DNA of 64,000 bases from Ulvibacter litoralis (GCF_900102055.1 NZ_FNBA01000003.1:1-64000); one strand, 5' to 3'; counted from the first letter of the stretch, positions 8,963 to 18,310 are shown. Numbers and translations are program-made. Notes: a model not told the origin generated them from the letters alone.

Positions 8963-10120
8963 ATGCGAAAAATACAAATGGTAGACCTTAAAGGTCAATA
9001 CCAACAAATAAAAGAGCGAGTAGATGCTTCTATTCAAGAAGTAATTGAAACCACAGCTTTTATAAACGGCCCAGAAGTACATCAATTTCAAAAGGAATTA
9101 GAAGAATATTTAGGAGTAAAACACGTAATTCCGTGTGCCAATGGTACCGATGCGCTTCAAATTGCTATGATGGGATTAGGGTTAAAGCCCGGCGATGAAG
9201 TAATTACGGCCGATTTTACATTTGCAGCTACGGTAGAGGTGATTGCCTTATTGCAATTAACTCCCGTTTTGGTAGATGTAGATCCTATAAACTTCAACAT
9301 CGATATTGATGCTATTAAAAAAGCAATTACACCAAAAACAAAAGCGATAGTTCCTGTTCATTTATTTGGGTTAACGGCCAATATGGATGAAATTATGGAG
9401 CTTGCCGAACAGCATAATTTATTTGTAATTGAAGACAATGCCCAGGGTATTGGAGCCGATTATATTTCGAAAGATGGAAGCAGAAAGAAAAGTGGAACCA
9501 TCGGTCACGTTGCTTCTACATCCTTTTTTCCTTCTAAAAATTTAGGTTGTTATGGCGATGGAGGTGCGATTTTTACCAATGATGATGATTTAGCATACAG
9601 CATTCGTGGGATAGTGAATCACGGAATGTACGAGCGCTACCATCACGATGTTGTGGGGGTTAATTCTCGTTTGGATTCTATTCAAGCAGCGGTTTTGAGA
9701 GCTAAATTACCTCACTTAGATGAGTATAACGCTGCAAGAAGAACTGCGGCTAGAAAATATACAAAGGCACTTTCTGGAATTGATACGATTATCACACCTT
9801 CAGGATGTACTTTAGATGCATTGTGTAAAAATGATGTCTGTAATTGTCACGTATATCATCAATATACATTGCGTATTATCAATGCAGACCGAGATGGGTT
9901 GGTAAAACATTTAAATGAGAACGGAATTCCGTGTGGTGTTTATTATCCAATTCCATTACACAGTCAGAAGGCATATAAGGATGCGCGTTACAATGAGGCA
10001 GATTTCCCAGTAACCAATCAGTTGGTAAAAGAAGTGATTTCATTACCAATGCACACCGAATTAGACGACGAACAAATCGAATTTATTACAACAACACTTA
10101 TAAATTTCATTGCCAAATAA
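8963..10120 (+). CDS. DegT/DnrJ/EryC1/StrS family sugar aminotransferase
   Basis: The 385-residue PLP enzyme starts MRKIQMVDLKGQYQQ. I chose ATG 8963 over an upstream frame extension whose sequence is atypical and which spans the putative promoter. Family motifs include ANGTDALQIAM, ADFTFAATVEVI, PVHLFGL, EDNAQGIGADY and the PLP-lysine motif FFPSKNLGCYGDGG. Such enzymes aminate keto-sugar nucleotides for surface polysaccharide or glycan synthesis. A cysteine-rich stretch CTLDALCKNDVCNCH near residues 281-295 is unusual for the superfamily. The stop overlaps the galE start by one base (TAATG), so the two are translationally coupled. Confidence 0.88.
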   Translation: MRKIQMVDLKGQYQQIKERVDASIQEVIETTAFINGPEVHQFQKELEEYLGVKHVIPCANGTDALQIAMMGLGLKPGDEVITADFTFAATVEVIALLQLTPVLVDVDPINFNIDIDAIKKAITPKTKAIVPVHLFGLTANMDEIMELAEQHNLFVIEDNAQGIGADYISKDGSRKKSGTIGHVASTSFFPSKNLGCYGDGGAIFTNDDDLAYSIRGIVNHGMYERYHHDVVGVNSRLDSIQAAVLRAKLPHLDEYNAARRTAARKYTKALSGIDTIITPSGCTLDALCKNDVCNCHVYHQYTLRIINADRDGLVKHLNENGIPCGVYYPIPLHSQKAYKDARYNEADFPVTNQLVKEVISLPMHTELDDEQIEFITTTLINFIAK

Positions 10121-11139
10121 TGAAAAAAATACTTGTAACAGGAGGTTTAGGATATATTGGATCGCACACTGTAGTAGAACTTCAACATTCAGGTTTTGAA
10201 GTGGTGATTGTAGATAACCTTTCAAACTCTTCATTAGACGTTTTAGAAGGAATTATTTCAATTACTGGAAAAGCACCTACATTTGAAAAGCTAGATTTGC
10301 GTGTGAAATCGGATGTTTCAGCATTTTTTAAAAAGCACACTAATATTGATGGAATTATTCATTTTGCAGCAAGTAAAGCCGTTGGTGAAAGTGTGACCAA
10401 TCCATTGCTCTATTATGAAAACAACTTGAACACCCTTGTTTATATGCTTCAAGAGTGTGAAACGCATAAGATTTCTAATTTTATTTTTAGTTCTTCTTGT
10501 ACTGTTTATGGTGAGCCAGACTCCCTTCCTATTACTGAAAAAGCACCTATAAAAAAGGCAATTTCTCCGTACGGAAATACAAAGCAAATTAGTGAAGAGA
10601 TTCTTTTTGATGTGTGTTCCGTTTCAGAATTAAAAGCAATCGCATTGCGTTATTTTAATCCGATAGGAGCTCATGAAACAGCAAGTATAGGTGAGTTGCC
10701 TATTGGAGTTCCTCAAAACTTAGTGCCATTTATCACACAAACTGCAGCGGGATTGAGAAATCAGTTGTCAGTTTTTGGCGATGATTATCCAACGCCGGAT
10801 GGAAGTTGTATTCGTGATTACATTCATGTGGTCGATTTGGCAAAAGCACACGTAATTGCTTTAAAGCGATTACTTTCTGAAAAGAACGAGACAAATCTGG
10901 AAGTATTCAATATTGGAACGGGAAAAGGAACTTCTGTGCTAGAAGTGGTTTCTACTTTTGAAAAGGTAACAGATCAAAAACTAAATTATAAAATCGTTGA
11001 AAAACGTCCTGGTGATGTTATTTCGGTCTATGCTGATACCACCAAGGCGAATGAGATACTAGGCTGGAAAGCTGAAAAATCGTTGGATGACGCATTAATT
11101 TCTTCCTGGAAATGGGAGAAAAAAATCAGGAATTTATAA
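10120..11139 (+). CDS. galE: UDP-glucose 4-epimerase
   Basis: The 339-residue extended short-chain dehydrogenase has the NAD-binding motif GGLGYIGSHT at the N-terminus, then SSSCTVYGEP and the catalytic YxxxK in SPYGNTK. The substrate-side motifs LRYFNPIGAHE and RDYIHVVDLAKAH follow. It interconverts UDP-glucose and UDP-galactose in the cytoplasm for lipopolysaccharide and exopolysaccharide precursors. It overlaps the preceding aminotransferase by 1 bp, and both probably serve surface glycan synthesis alongside the adjacent waaA. Confidence 0.93.
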   Translation: MKKILVTGGLGYIGSHTVVELQHSGFEVVIVDNLSNSSLDVLEGIISITGKAPTFEKLDLRVKSDVSAFFKKHTNIDGIIHFAASKAVGESVTNPLLYYENNLNTLVYMLQECETHKISNFIFSSSCTVYGEPDSLPITEKAPIKKAISPYGNTKQISEEILFDVCSVSELKAIALRYFNPIGAHETASIGELPIGVPQNLVPFITQTAAGLRNQLSVFGDDYPTPDGSCIRDYIHVVDLAKAHVIALKRLLSEKNETNLEVFNIGTGKGTSVLEVVSTFEKVTDQKLNYKIVEKRPGDVISVYADTTKANEILGWKAEKSLDDALISSWKWEKKIRNL

Positions 11140-11210
11140 TGTATTTTCTTGTTAACAGTCGTTTAACGAACGTTTAACGGTTATGTCTAGCTATACGCTA
11201 CTTAGTTTTC

Positions 11211-11218
11211 TACCTTTG
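11211..11218 (+). promoter_or_regulatory. -7 promoter element for the 63-residue gene
   Basis: TACCTTTG is an exact TAnnTTTG motif, 19 bp before the ATG at 11238. The purine-rich AAAGAAAGGAAC between them could act as a ribosome binding site. Confidence 0.55.
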
Positions 11219-11237
11219 CACGCTAAAGAAAGGAACT

Positions 11238-11429
11238 ATGAACTTGATAACAGTACAACGAAAAACAAAAAAGGAAAAACGGTTTACCCAAAAAATGGGG
11301 ATGTTTACAGCCAAAGTGGTTTACATCAGAAAAACCTTTTTATCGATCCCTTTTAAAACATTGCATAAATACCGAGAAACGTATTACGGTGAAATAAAAG
11401 ATTGCGAACATTGCAAATTAAGCGCATAA
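11238..11429 (+). CDS. Small basic protein of 63 residues, unknown function
   Basis: The gene has its own -7 promoter element, a Shine-Dalgarno-like AAGGAAC and its own terminator directly after the stop. That supports a real, independently transcribed gene despite its size. The product is very basic and has no membrane segment. It ends with a CxxC pair (DCEHCKLSA), which could be a metal or redox site. I do not recognise a named family. Confidence 0.65.
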   Translation: MNLITVQRKTKKEKRFTQKMGMFTAKVVYIRKTFLSIPFKTLHKYRETYYGEIKDCEHCKLSA

Positions 11430-11430
11430 A

Positions 11431-11459
11431 AAAAGCCCTCAACTTGAGGGCTTTTTTTA
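11431..11459. terminator. Bidirectional rho-independent terminator
   Basis: AGCCCTC / GAGGGCT flank the loop AACTT, with A-run and T-run sides. It separates the 63-residue gene (+) from convergent fabD (-). Confidence 0.92.
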
Positions 11460-11471
11460 TGCGTATGTACT

Positions 11472-12353
11472 TTATAAAGTTGCTTTTTCAGTTTCAGATT
11501 CTCGGTTAATCTTTTTAACCAATCCTTGTAGTACATTTCCAGGGCCTACTTCAATAAACTTCGTAGCACCATCTTGAATCATGTGTTGAATGCTTTGTGT
11601 CCATTTTACAGGAGCTGTTAATTGCGAAATAAGGTTTTCTTTTATCTCAGAAGGGTCTGTTACAGCATGTGTGCTCACATTTTGATAAATAGGACACGCA
11701 GGTGCTGTAAATACGGTATTGCTTATTGCAAGGGCTAATTCTTCGCGAGCAGGCTCCATTAATGGGCTGTGAAACGCGCCACCAACGGGTAATAACAATG
11801 CACGTCTAGCGCCCGCTTCTTTTAAAGCTTCACAAGCAAGACCTACCGCTTCTATATCTCCAGAAATCACCAATTGCCCTGGGCAGTTGTAATTAGCAGC
11901 TACGACAATACCTGGTGTTTTCGCGCAAATTTCTTCCACAATAGCATCTTCTAATCCTAAAACAGCAGCCATGGTTGACGGTGTTAATTCACAGGCTTTT
12001 TGCATTGCTAAAGCACGTTTGTAAACTAAGGTTAATCCATCGTTAAAAGCAATAGTTCTGTTGGCTACTAATGCAGAGATTTCTCCTAAAGAGTGTCCAG
12101 CAACCATATCTGGTTGAAAAGAAGTTCCTAGTACTTCAGCAAGAATAGTAGAATGTAAAAATATTGCGGGTTGTGTTACATTGGTTTCTTTTAATTGATC
12201 CGCAGTTCCTTCGAACATGATTTTAGTAATGTCAAATCCTAAGGTCTCGTTGGCTTGGGTAAATAGCTCTTTCGCTCTTTGAGAAGATTCGTATAAATCT
12301 AATCCCATTCCTGAAAATTGGGCTCCTTGACCAGGAAATAAATATGCCTTCAT
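11472..12353 (-). CDS. fabD: Malonyl CoA-acyl carrier protein transacylase
   Basis: This 293-residue enzyme loads malonyl groups onto ACP for fatty acid synthesis. The motifs are FPGQGAQ (residues 6-12), the nucleophile Ser88 in AGHSLGE, the ARRALLLPVGGAFHSPLM segment holding the catalytic His, and GPGNVLQGLVKK near the C-terminus. Length is normal for FabD. It stands alone, 55 bp downstream of folA on the same strand, and shares a terminator with the small convergent gene. Confidence 0.95.
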   Translation of the reverse strand: MKAYLFPGQGAQFSGMGLDLYESSQRAKELFTQANETLGFDITKIMFEGTADQLKETNVTQPAIFLHSTILAEVLGTSFQPDMVAGHSLGEISALVANRTIAFNDGLTLVYKRALAMQKACELTPSTMAAVLGLEDAIVEEICAKTPGIVVAANYNCPGQLVISGDIEAVGLACEALKEAGARRALLLPVGGAFHSPLMEPAREELALAISNTVFTAPACPIYQNVSTHAVTDPSEIKENLISQLTAPVKWTQSIQHMIQDGATKFIEVGPGNVLQGLVKKINRESETEKATL

Positions 12354-12408
12354 AAATCTAAGTTTTAAGCTACAAAAATAGGTTTTTCAATCAATTCTTC
12401 CGAAGAAA

Positions 12409-12891
12409 TTATAAACGAACAAAAGTTTGGTAGCTAAATGCGTAGTTGTGCCTCTCATCTTTAGGATGTGTAACTTCAGAAATTAGTTTCCATTCAGCCT
12501 CCGGAATTTCAGGGAAAAAGGCATCTGCATCAAAATTTCCTTGTACGCGGGTGAGTTCAATTTTATCTGCTAAAGCAATCCCTAAATGGTATATTTCGCC
12601 ACCGCCAATAATAAAGGGTTGCGGATCTTCTTTCGCTAGTTCTAGTGCTTCTTCCATACTATGAACCACAACGGCACCTTCTTTTTGGTAATCTTTATTT
12701 CGTGTAATGACCAAATGTGTTCTGTTGGGCAATGGCTTCGGAAAAGACTCAAACGTCTTTCGCCCCATAATAATATGATGCCCTGTCGTAAGCTGTTTAA
12801 AACGCTTAAAATCGTCGGGTAAATGCCAAACCAAATCGTTGTCTTTCCCTAATTCGTTATGTAGGCCGGCAGCGGCTATAAGTGTAATCAT
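12409..12891 (-). CDS. folA: Dihydrofolate reductase
   Basis: The 160-residue enzyme reduces dihydrofolate with NADPH. Conserved parts are the Met20-loop region NELGKDNDLVWHLPDDFKRF with the catalytic acid, HHIIMGRKTFESF, and IIGGGEIYHLGI for cofactor binding. Its start codon overlaps the stop of the upstream 2TM-protein gene (ATGA), so the pair is one transcription unit. The functional partner thyA, which regenerates dihydrofolate, is about 2 kb away on the same strand. Confidence 0.95.
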   Translation of the reverse strand: MITLIAAAGLHNELGKDNDLVWHLPDDFKRFKQLTTGHHIIMGRKTFESFPKPLPNRTHLVITRNKDYQKEGAVVVHSMEEALELAKEDPQPFIIGGGEIYHLGIALADKIELTRVQGNFDADAFFPEIPEAEWKLISEVTHPKDERHNYAFSYQTFVRL

Positions 12892-13319
12892 TCTTCTATT
12901 GCTGGAGGTGAAGGCATTGTGTCGTGTTCCTTCTTTTTTTTTACGGCTTCCACAATGGCTTCCTGCGCCATTTGTTTATCAAGTTCTGCAATGCGTTTCT
13001 CTTGCTTTGCTTTAAGCTTTTCCAATTGTTTTGTTTCCCATTCTTTTCCCATAAACGTGTTCATGATCAAAACATTGAAAAGGTGAATTAAAAATATAAA
13101 AGCCCAAATTAAAATGGCCCAAACAAACCAATCTTTAATAAAGAAATCATTTCCGTAGCCTAAAACGGGATTGATTACCACTAAAAAGATAGCGCCAGCT
13201 AAAAACACTACAAAATGACGCATCAAGTTTTTCTTTTGCTTCACTCTAGCGCGCGCATATTCGTATTGTTCTCGTTGTTCTGGGTCTAATCTTTCTGTTT
13301 TTTTAGTTTTTGAAAACAT
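12888..13319 (-). CDS. 2TM domain-containing protein
   Basis: The 143-residue protein has a basic N-terminus, two membrane helices (about 36-56 and 67-90) joined by a short loop, then a long charged coiled coil (about 95-135). This matches the 2TM domain family common in Bacteroidota, where it is also found fused to histidine kinases. Function is unknown. It overlaps folA by 4 bp. Confidence 0.85.
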   Translation of the reverse strand: MFSKTKKTERLDPEQREQYEYARARVKQKKNLMRHFVVFLAGAIFLVVINPVLGYGNDFFIKDWFVWAILIWAFIFLIHLFNVLIMNTFMGKEWETKQLEKLKAKQEKRIAELDKQMAQEAIVEAVKKKKEHDTMPSPPAIEE

Positions 13320-13407
13320 AGTTAGTTACTTTTATAGCATGTGCTTTCTAGATAGAAAGTATGTGTTACTGTAAAATTACCTAATTTTCATTTATTGCTT
13401 CTGTTTT

Positions 13408-14484
13408 ATGAAAGATTTAAAAAAAGATTTTCCAATTTTAAACAACTATACGTACTTAAACACAGCTTCTAGCGGACTAATATCAAAGCCTCTTTTCGAT
13501 TGGCGTAGGCAGCAAGATTTAAGTCTTATGGAGCAATCTAGTATTTTTAGAGATCAACATAAAACACATATTGAGTGTATTCGTAGTTCAGCGGCTCGTT
13601 TTTTTGGTGCTTCGGAAAGTGAAGTAGCCTTGATTCCTAATTTTTCCTTCGGATTTAACACTTTGCTAGAAGGATTGCCTAAAAATCAGAAAGTATTACT
13701 TCTGAAAATGGATTACCCGTCTGTAACTTGGCCGCTCGAAAATCGTGATTTTGATGTTTGCTATGCCGAAATTGATGAAAATTTAGAGCAAAATGTAGAA
13801 GATGCCATCGCACAGCATCAGCCAGATATTTTTGCATTTAGCATCGTGCAATATGTGAGCGGAATTAAAATGGACCTTTCGTTTATAAAACGTTTGAAAG
13901 CCTACCATCCTGAATTGCTAATTGTCGCCGATGGAACACAATTTTTAGGCACTTCTGAGTTTGATTTTTCTGAAAGTGGTATGGATGTTTTAGGAGCAAG
14001 TACTTATAAATGGATGCTTTCGGGCTATGGGAACGGACTCTTTTTTGTGAAAGAAGAAGCGCAGAAACGAATTTTTCCGAAGACCATCGGGTTTAATTCG
14101 GCAGATGCTGTTTTTAGCAAGCGTGATTCTTTCAGTTTTGTAAAACATTTTGAACCTGGACATCACGACACTCTTAATTACGGAAGTATAGAACAGTCTA
14201 TTTTGTACTTTGAGGCGATTGGAATGGAGGTGGTTTCAGAAAAAATAAAAACACTTTCAGAAAAAGCAAGGGTAGCATTTACGGCACTCGGGTTGTTAGA
14301 TTCTTCCGTAGTAAATAGAAAAGAACATTCAAATATTTTAAATATTAAAGGAGATGAAAAACTCTTTCAGAAGCTAAAAGAAAACAAAATTATCTGTTCG
14401 CTACGAGGCGATGGAATTCGTGTTGGATTTCATTTTTACAATACAGAAGAAGACTTAGAAAAATTACTTTCAGTGTTAGCATAA
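13408..14484 (+). CDS. Class V aminotransferase-fold PLP-dependent enzyme
   Basis: The 358-residue protein has the cysteine-desulfurase/isopenicillin-epimerase-like fold. It begins FPILNNYTYLNTASSGLIS, carries the cofactor aspartate in VADGTQFLG (Asp175), and has the PLP lysine in GASTYKWMLSGYGNG (Lys201). It lacks the active-site cysteine loop expected of NifS/SufS desulfurases, so a desulfurase role is unlikely. The substrate is not known. It has its own terminator after the stop. Confidence 0.85.
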   Translation: MKDLKKDFPILNNYTYLNTASSGLISKPLFDWRRQQDLSLMEQSSIFRDQHKTHIECIRSSAARFFGASESEVALIPNFSFGFNTLLEGLPKNQKVLLLKMDYPSVTWPLENRDFDVCYAEIDENLEQNVEDAIAQHQPDIFAFSIVQYVSGIKMDLSFIKRLKAYHPELLIVADGTQFLGTSEFDFSESGMDVLGASTYKWMLSGYGNGLFFVKEEAQKRIFPKTIGFNSADAVFSKRDSFSFVKHFEPGHHDTLNYGSIEQSILYFEAIGMEVVSEKIKTLSEKARVAFTALGLLDSSVVNRKEHSNILNIKGDEKLFQKLKENKIICSLRGDGIRVGFHFYNTEEDLEKLLSVLA

Positions 14485-14486
14485 AA

Positions 14487-14516
14487 AAACGCGCTCCAAA
14501 TCGAGCGCGTTTTTTA
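14487..14516. terminator. Bidirectional rho-independent terminator
   Basis: CGCGCTC / GAGCGCG form a GC-rich stem around CAAATC, with A-run and T-run flanks. It separates the aminotransferase (+) from the convergent TonB-like gene (-). Confidence 0.92.
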
Positions 14517-14541
14517 TTTTTATGATTGCTATGAGCAACTA

Positions 14542-14976
14542 TTATCTCCCAGTTTTAAAACTAAACGGAACGGTATATTTAATAGCTCTTGGTTTTCCAC
14601 CTAACATTCCAGGTTTCATTTTAGGAATTTGCATGATGTTTCTTTTGGCTTCGTCTTGTAATCCTTTGTTTCCACCAGTTACACTTTTTACTTCTACCAT
14701 CCCTTTTTCATTGATCACAAAGTTAACGGTAACTTTTCCTTGAATGTTGTTTTTGTATTCGTTGGCAGGGTATTTAAAGTTTTTAGTAATGTGTTGTACT
14801 AGTTTTTGGTCAAAACAAGCATCTCTTTTTGAAGCGCTGCTTCCTTCGCAACCTGGCCAAACAGGTGCAATTTCTTTCATGGTAACAGTGTTCTTGTTTA
14901 CGTCACCCCATTCTTCTTGTTGAGCGAATAGTGCAGTTGAAACAAATAAACTAAAAATAATTAGTGCTTTTTTCAT
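14542..14976 (-). CDS. Secreted TonB C-terminal domain protein
   Basis: The 144-residue product has a cleavable signal peptide (MKKALIIFSLFVSTALFAQ) in place of the uncleaved anchor of classical TonB. It then has a Cys pair (WPGCEGSSASKRDACF) and a TonB C-terminal domain (about 60-143: KFKYPANEYKNNIQGKVTVN, VPFSFKTGR). This is a common periplasmic TonB-domain variant in flavobacteria. Without a proline-rich linker or ExbB/D neighbours it probably does not energise a receptor by itself. It lies 15 bp after thyA in the same direction. Confidence 0.85.
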   Translation of the reverse strand: MKKALIIFSLFVSTALFAQQEEWGDVNKNTVTMKEIAPVWPGCEGSSASKRDACFDQKLVQHITKNFKYPANEYKNNIQGKVTVNFVINEKGMVEVKSVTGGNKGLQDEAKRNIMQIPKMKPGMLGGKPRAIKYTVPFSFKTGR

Positions 14977-14991
14977 AAGTAGGTTTTTAAA

Positions 14992-15816
14992 TTAAATGGC
15001 CACGGCTCCTTTAATGTGGGGGTGGGGATTATAGTCTGATAATGTAAAGTCATCAAATTTGAAGCCAAATATATCTTTTACATCTGGATTTAGCAACATT
15101 TTTGGCAAAGGCTTTGGTTCTCGAGACAATTGAAGCTCAATTTGTTCCATGTGATTGTTGTAAATATGAGCATCGCCAAAGGTATGTACAAAATCTCCTG
15201 CTTCGTACCCACAAACCTGTGCCATCATCATTGTTAATAACGCGTATGAGGCAATATTAAAAGGGACTCCTAAAAAGATATCGGCACTTCGTTGGTACAA
15301 CTGACATGAAAGTTTTCCATCGGCAACGTAAAATTGGAAAAAGGCATGACAAGGAGGTAGGGCTGCTTTTCCGTTGGCTACATTTGTATCAAACGATTCG
15401 CTAGAGTTGGGCATTACACTAGGATTCCAGGCGCTTACTAACATGCGTCGGCTGTCTGGATTGTTTTTTAAGGTTTCTACAATTTCAGAAATTTGATCGA
15501 TTTCTTCATTGTTCCAATTGCGCCATTGATGTCCGTAAACAGGACCTAAATCGCCGTCTTCATTGGCCCATTCGTTCCAAATTCGAACGCCGTTTTCTTG
15601 AAGATATTTGATGTTAGTATCGCCATTTAAAAACCATAATAGCTCATAAATAATCGATTTTAAATGCAGTTTTTTGGTGGTTACCATCGGAAACCCTTCG
15701 CTTAAATCAAATCGCATTTGATGACCAAACACACTTTTTGTACCTGTACCAGTACGATCGTGCTTCTCAGTTCCATTTTCTACTACATGTTTTATAAGGT
15801 CTAAATACTGCTTCAT
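14992..15816 (-). CDS. thyA: Thymidylate synthase
   Basis: The 274-residue enzyme methylates dUMP with methylene-tetrahydrofolate, giving dTMP and dihydrofolate. Signature regions are [13 protein letters not shown], the nucleophile Cys156 in [31 protein letters not shown] and the C-terminal [10 protein letters not shown]. Length and termini match bacterial ThyA. Dihydrofolate reductase, which recycles its product, is about 2 kb away. Confidence 0.97.
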   Translation of the reverse strand: MKQYLDLIKHVVENGTEKHDRTGTGTKSVFGHQMRFDLSEGFPMVTTKKLHLKSIIYELLWFLNGDTNIKYLQENGVRIWNEWANEDGDLGPVYGHQWRNWNNEEIDQISEIVETLKNNPDSRRMLVSAWNPSVMPNSSESFDTNVANGKAALPPCHAFFQFYVADGKLSCQLYQRSADIFLGVPFNIASYALLTMMMAQVCGYEAGDFVHTFGDAHIYNNHMEQIELQLSREPKPLPKMLLNPDVKDIFGFKFDDFTLSDYNPHPHIKGAVAI

Positions 15817-15961
15817 AGGGTTCTTCTTTGAGTGCTAAAAGTAAAAAAACAAGCGGTAGTTTAAAAACGCTTTGCATTCCCTTTTTGAAGAAGTTATTAA
15901 CTGTTTTGAAGCGATTGAAGTGGGTAACGCTTTGGGTTAAAAAACCAATTTATAACAAGTG

Positions 15962-16489
15962 TTAATTTAGAAAAAAGACACCATCATCGCTCATTCCTAA
16001 AGGGGCAGAGGTTCTCTTTTTCCAATCGGTTGAAGCACCTTCTTTCAAGATAGGTTCTTTAAGTTTTTGTTCAAACTGTATCCTTAGCTGTGATTTCATC
16101 TTTTTCTCGGCATTAAATTGATTGACTTTTAAAAAGTTGAGACCATACTTCGGAAACTGAAGTAGTGTTATTTGCGTTTGAGTTCCTATAGTATATACAT
16201 CAAGAACTTTAAAGTAGGAGCCTGCTGGTAGAATGGCAGCGCCAATGGCATGAAGCTCTGGATTAAATTGTGGGAGGCTTTTTGCGGAAGCTGAAACAAT
16301 GGTATATCTACAATTATCGGAAAGACCATTGGCAAAAGAAGCCATGTCTGTAAACCCGCGCTCCATAATAATTTGAGACGGTTTGTACTTGGCAATCAAT
16401 GAAGGGTCTAAGGTTGTGTCTCGATAAAAAAGATATACGTTTCCGAAGGTTTCCTTGAAAAGTTTTTCAATTGCTTGTGTAGATTCCAT
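15962..16489 (-). CDS. Conserved hypothetical protein, 175 residues
   Basis: I do not recognise a family. There is no signal peptide or membrane segment. The N-terminal part is helical (TQAIEKLFKETFGNVYLFYRD) and the middle looks alpha/beta (YTIVSASAKSLPQF, AIGAAILPAGSYFKVLDVY). The C-terminal half is basic. Codon use resembles its neighbours, and the gene fills the space between the nucleoside transporter and thyA on the same strand, so it is likely real. Confidence 0.6.
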   Translation of the reverse strand: MESTQAIEKLFKETFGNVYLFYRDTTLDPSLIAKYKPSQIIMERGFTDMASFANGLSDNCRYTIVSASAKSLPQFNPELHAIGAAILPAGSYFKVLDVYTIGTQTQITLLQFPKYGLNFLKVNQFNAEKKMKSQLRIQFEQKLKEPILKEGASTDWKKRTSAPLGMSDDGVFFLN

Positions 16490-16597
16490 GACTATAAGTT
16501 ATACCCATAAAAGTATGTTTTTATAGTGCTTTGAGGCTCTATGATTTCATAGAGTTTTCAGAAATACTAGAAATCGTAATCGCTAAGTATGATTTGT

Positions 16598-18310
16598 TTA
16601 GCCAATAATCATCCCTGCAATTGCTGCTGAAATTAAGGAAGCAATGGTTCCTCCTAATAAAGCTTTCATTCCAAACTTAGACAGGTTTTTACGTTGTCCA
16701 GGAGCTAATGAGCCAATTCCTCCAATTTGAATTCCGATAGAAGCAAAGTTGGCAAAACCACATAGCATATACGTTGCCATGATAATTGATTTTTCGTATT
16801 TTAAATGGCGTACGTTGGTAATGTCCTTTAAATCGGCCAATTGAATGTATCCAACAAATTCACTTGCTACAAGCTTGATCCCTAAAAGCTGTCCCATCAT
16901 CATCATATCTTCTTTGGCAACCCCTACCAGCCACATTAAAGGGGCAAAAATAGTTCCTAATACAGCTTCGAGCGATAGTTTTGGGTACGATGAATTTGCT
17001 GCCACCCATTTGTTGATGGTGGTAAATTCGCCAACCCATTCTAATATTCCATTAAACATGGCGATAAAAGCCACAAAAACTAAAAGCATAGCACCTACAT
17101 TAACGGCAAGTTTTAAACCTTCAGTAGTACCGTTTGCGATCGCATCTAAAATGTTTGAACCAATTTTTTCAGAAGAAACTTTTACATCGGTATTGATTTC
17201 TTCAGTTTGTGGAAATAATATTTTAGAAACTACAATAGCACCTGGCGCCGCCATTACAGAAGCAGCTAATAAATGCTTTGCGAATATGAGCCTTAAAACT
17301 GGATCGTCACCTCCAAGAAATCCAATATAAGCTGCAAGTACAGCACCTGCAACAGTTGCCATCCCACCAATCATCACCAATAGAATTTCCGACTTGGTCA
17401 TTTTTTCTAGATAGGCTTTAATTAAAAGGGGTGCTTCCGTTTGTCCTAAAAAGATATTTCCGGCTACGCTTAAACTTTCGGCACCAGAGATTCTAAGGGC
17501 TTTAGAAAGGAGCCATCCCATTGCTTTTACCACTTTTTGGATAATCCCTAAGTAAAATAATACTGAGGTTAGCGCTGAAAAGAATATAATCGTTGGCAGT
17601 ACTTGAAAGGCGAAAATAAATCCGAAGGTATCCATATCCACTACTAAACCTTCAAAAAGGAACTTACTTCCAGCTTGTGTGAAATCTAGAATTTTAACAA
17701 ATATCTTCCCAATAAATTCGAAGATAGATTTAATAAATTCAATTTTTAAAACCCCAATTGCAATGATTAATTGAAACGCCAAGCCAATCCCTACCGTTCT
17801 CCAGTTGATGGCTTTTCGGTTAGAACTAAATAAAAAGGCAATAAAAATTAAGGAAAACATTCCTAGCGCACCTCTCCATAAACTATTTAGTGTAAGACCT
17901 TGCACAGGAATTATCCCAGCGGTATCGGCTGCAATTGGGTTTACTAGGGTTTTTTGAGTGTTTTCTTTTAATTTAAAAACTGTATTTTTTTCTGAAAATA
18001 CTAAGGTGCTATCTGTAGCTTCGGTAACTCTAAAACGGCGTATGGTGTCGTTTGGAGTGTTGTGAAAAAGCACTAATACATTATTCTGAAAAAGGTAATC
18101 TCCAGTAGCATGTATGTTATTTTCTGCTTCAATTTTATATTCGAAGGCGCCTTCTTGAAATGAAAAGACATCATTTTCAGAATTAATAGGGAGGATCGTT
18201 TCGCCAGTAGTATTTTCTATGGCTGAAAATTTCCAGTTTTTTTCAATGTTTTGCCCAAAACTACTTCCGAAGAAAATAAATGTGATGGCAATAAGTAAAA
18301 CTTTCTTCAT
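16598..18310 (-). CDS. CNT family nucleoside transporter with extra N-terminal secreted domain
   Basis: The C-terminal 430 residues are a concentrative nucleoside transporter (NupC/CNT). Motifs include FQVLPTIIFFSALTSVLFYLG, NIFLGQTEAPLLIKAYL, the GGMATVAGAVLAAYIGF hairpin and GFANFASIGIQIGGIG. Unlike E. coli NupC, about 140 residues precede the first transporter helix. These form a signal peptide (MKKVLLIAITFIFFGSSFGQ) and a beta-rich, lipocalin-like segment expected to face the periplasm. I chose ATG 18310 rather than a start four codons upstream because it gives a standard signal peptide. It probably imports nucleosides with sodium or protons, and nucleotide-salvage genes are nearby. Confidence 0.9.
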   Translation of the reverse strand: MKKVLLIAITFIFFGSSFGQNIEKNWKFSAIENTTGETILPINSENDVFSFQEGAFEYKIEAENNIHATGDYLFQNNVLVLFHNTPNDTIRRFRVTEATDSTLVFSEKNTVFKLKENTQKTLVNPIAADTAGIIPVQGLTLNSLWRGALGMFSLIFIAFLFSSNRKAINWRTVGIGLAFQLIIAIGVLKIEFIKSIFEFIGKIFVKILDFTQAGSKFLFEGLVVDMDTFGFIFAFQVLPTIIFFSALTSVLFYLGIIQKVVKAMGWLLSKALRISGAESLSVAGNIFLGQTEAPLLIKAYLEKMTKSEILLVMIGGMATVAGAVLAAYIGFLGGDDPVLRLIFAKHLLAASVMAAPGAIVVSKILFPQTEEINTDVKVSSEKIGSNILDAIANGTTEGLKLAVNVGAMLLVFVAFIAMFNGILEWVGEFTTINKWVAANSSYPKLSLEAVLGTIFAPLMWLVGVAKEDMMMMGQLLGIKLVASEFVGYIQLADLKDITNVRHLKYEKSIIMATYMLCGFANFASIGIQIGGIGSLAPGQRKNLSKFGMKALLGGTIASLISAAIAGMIIG

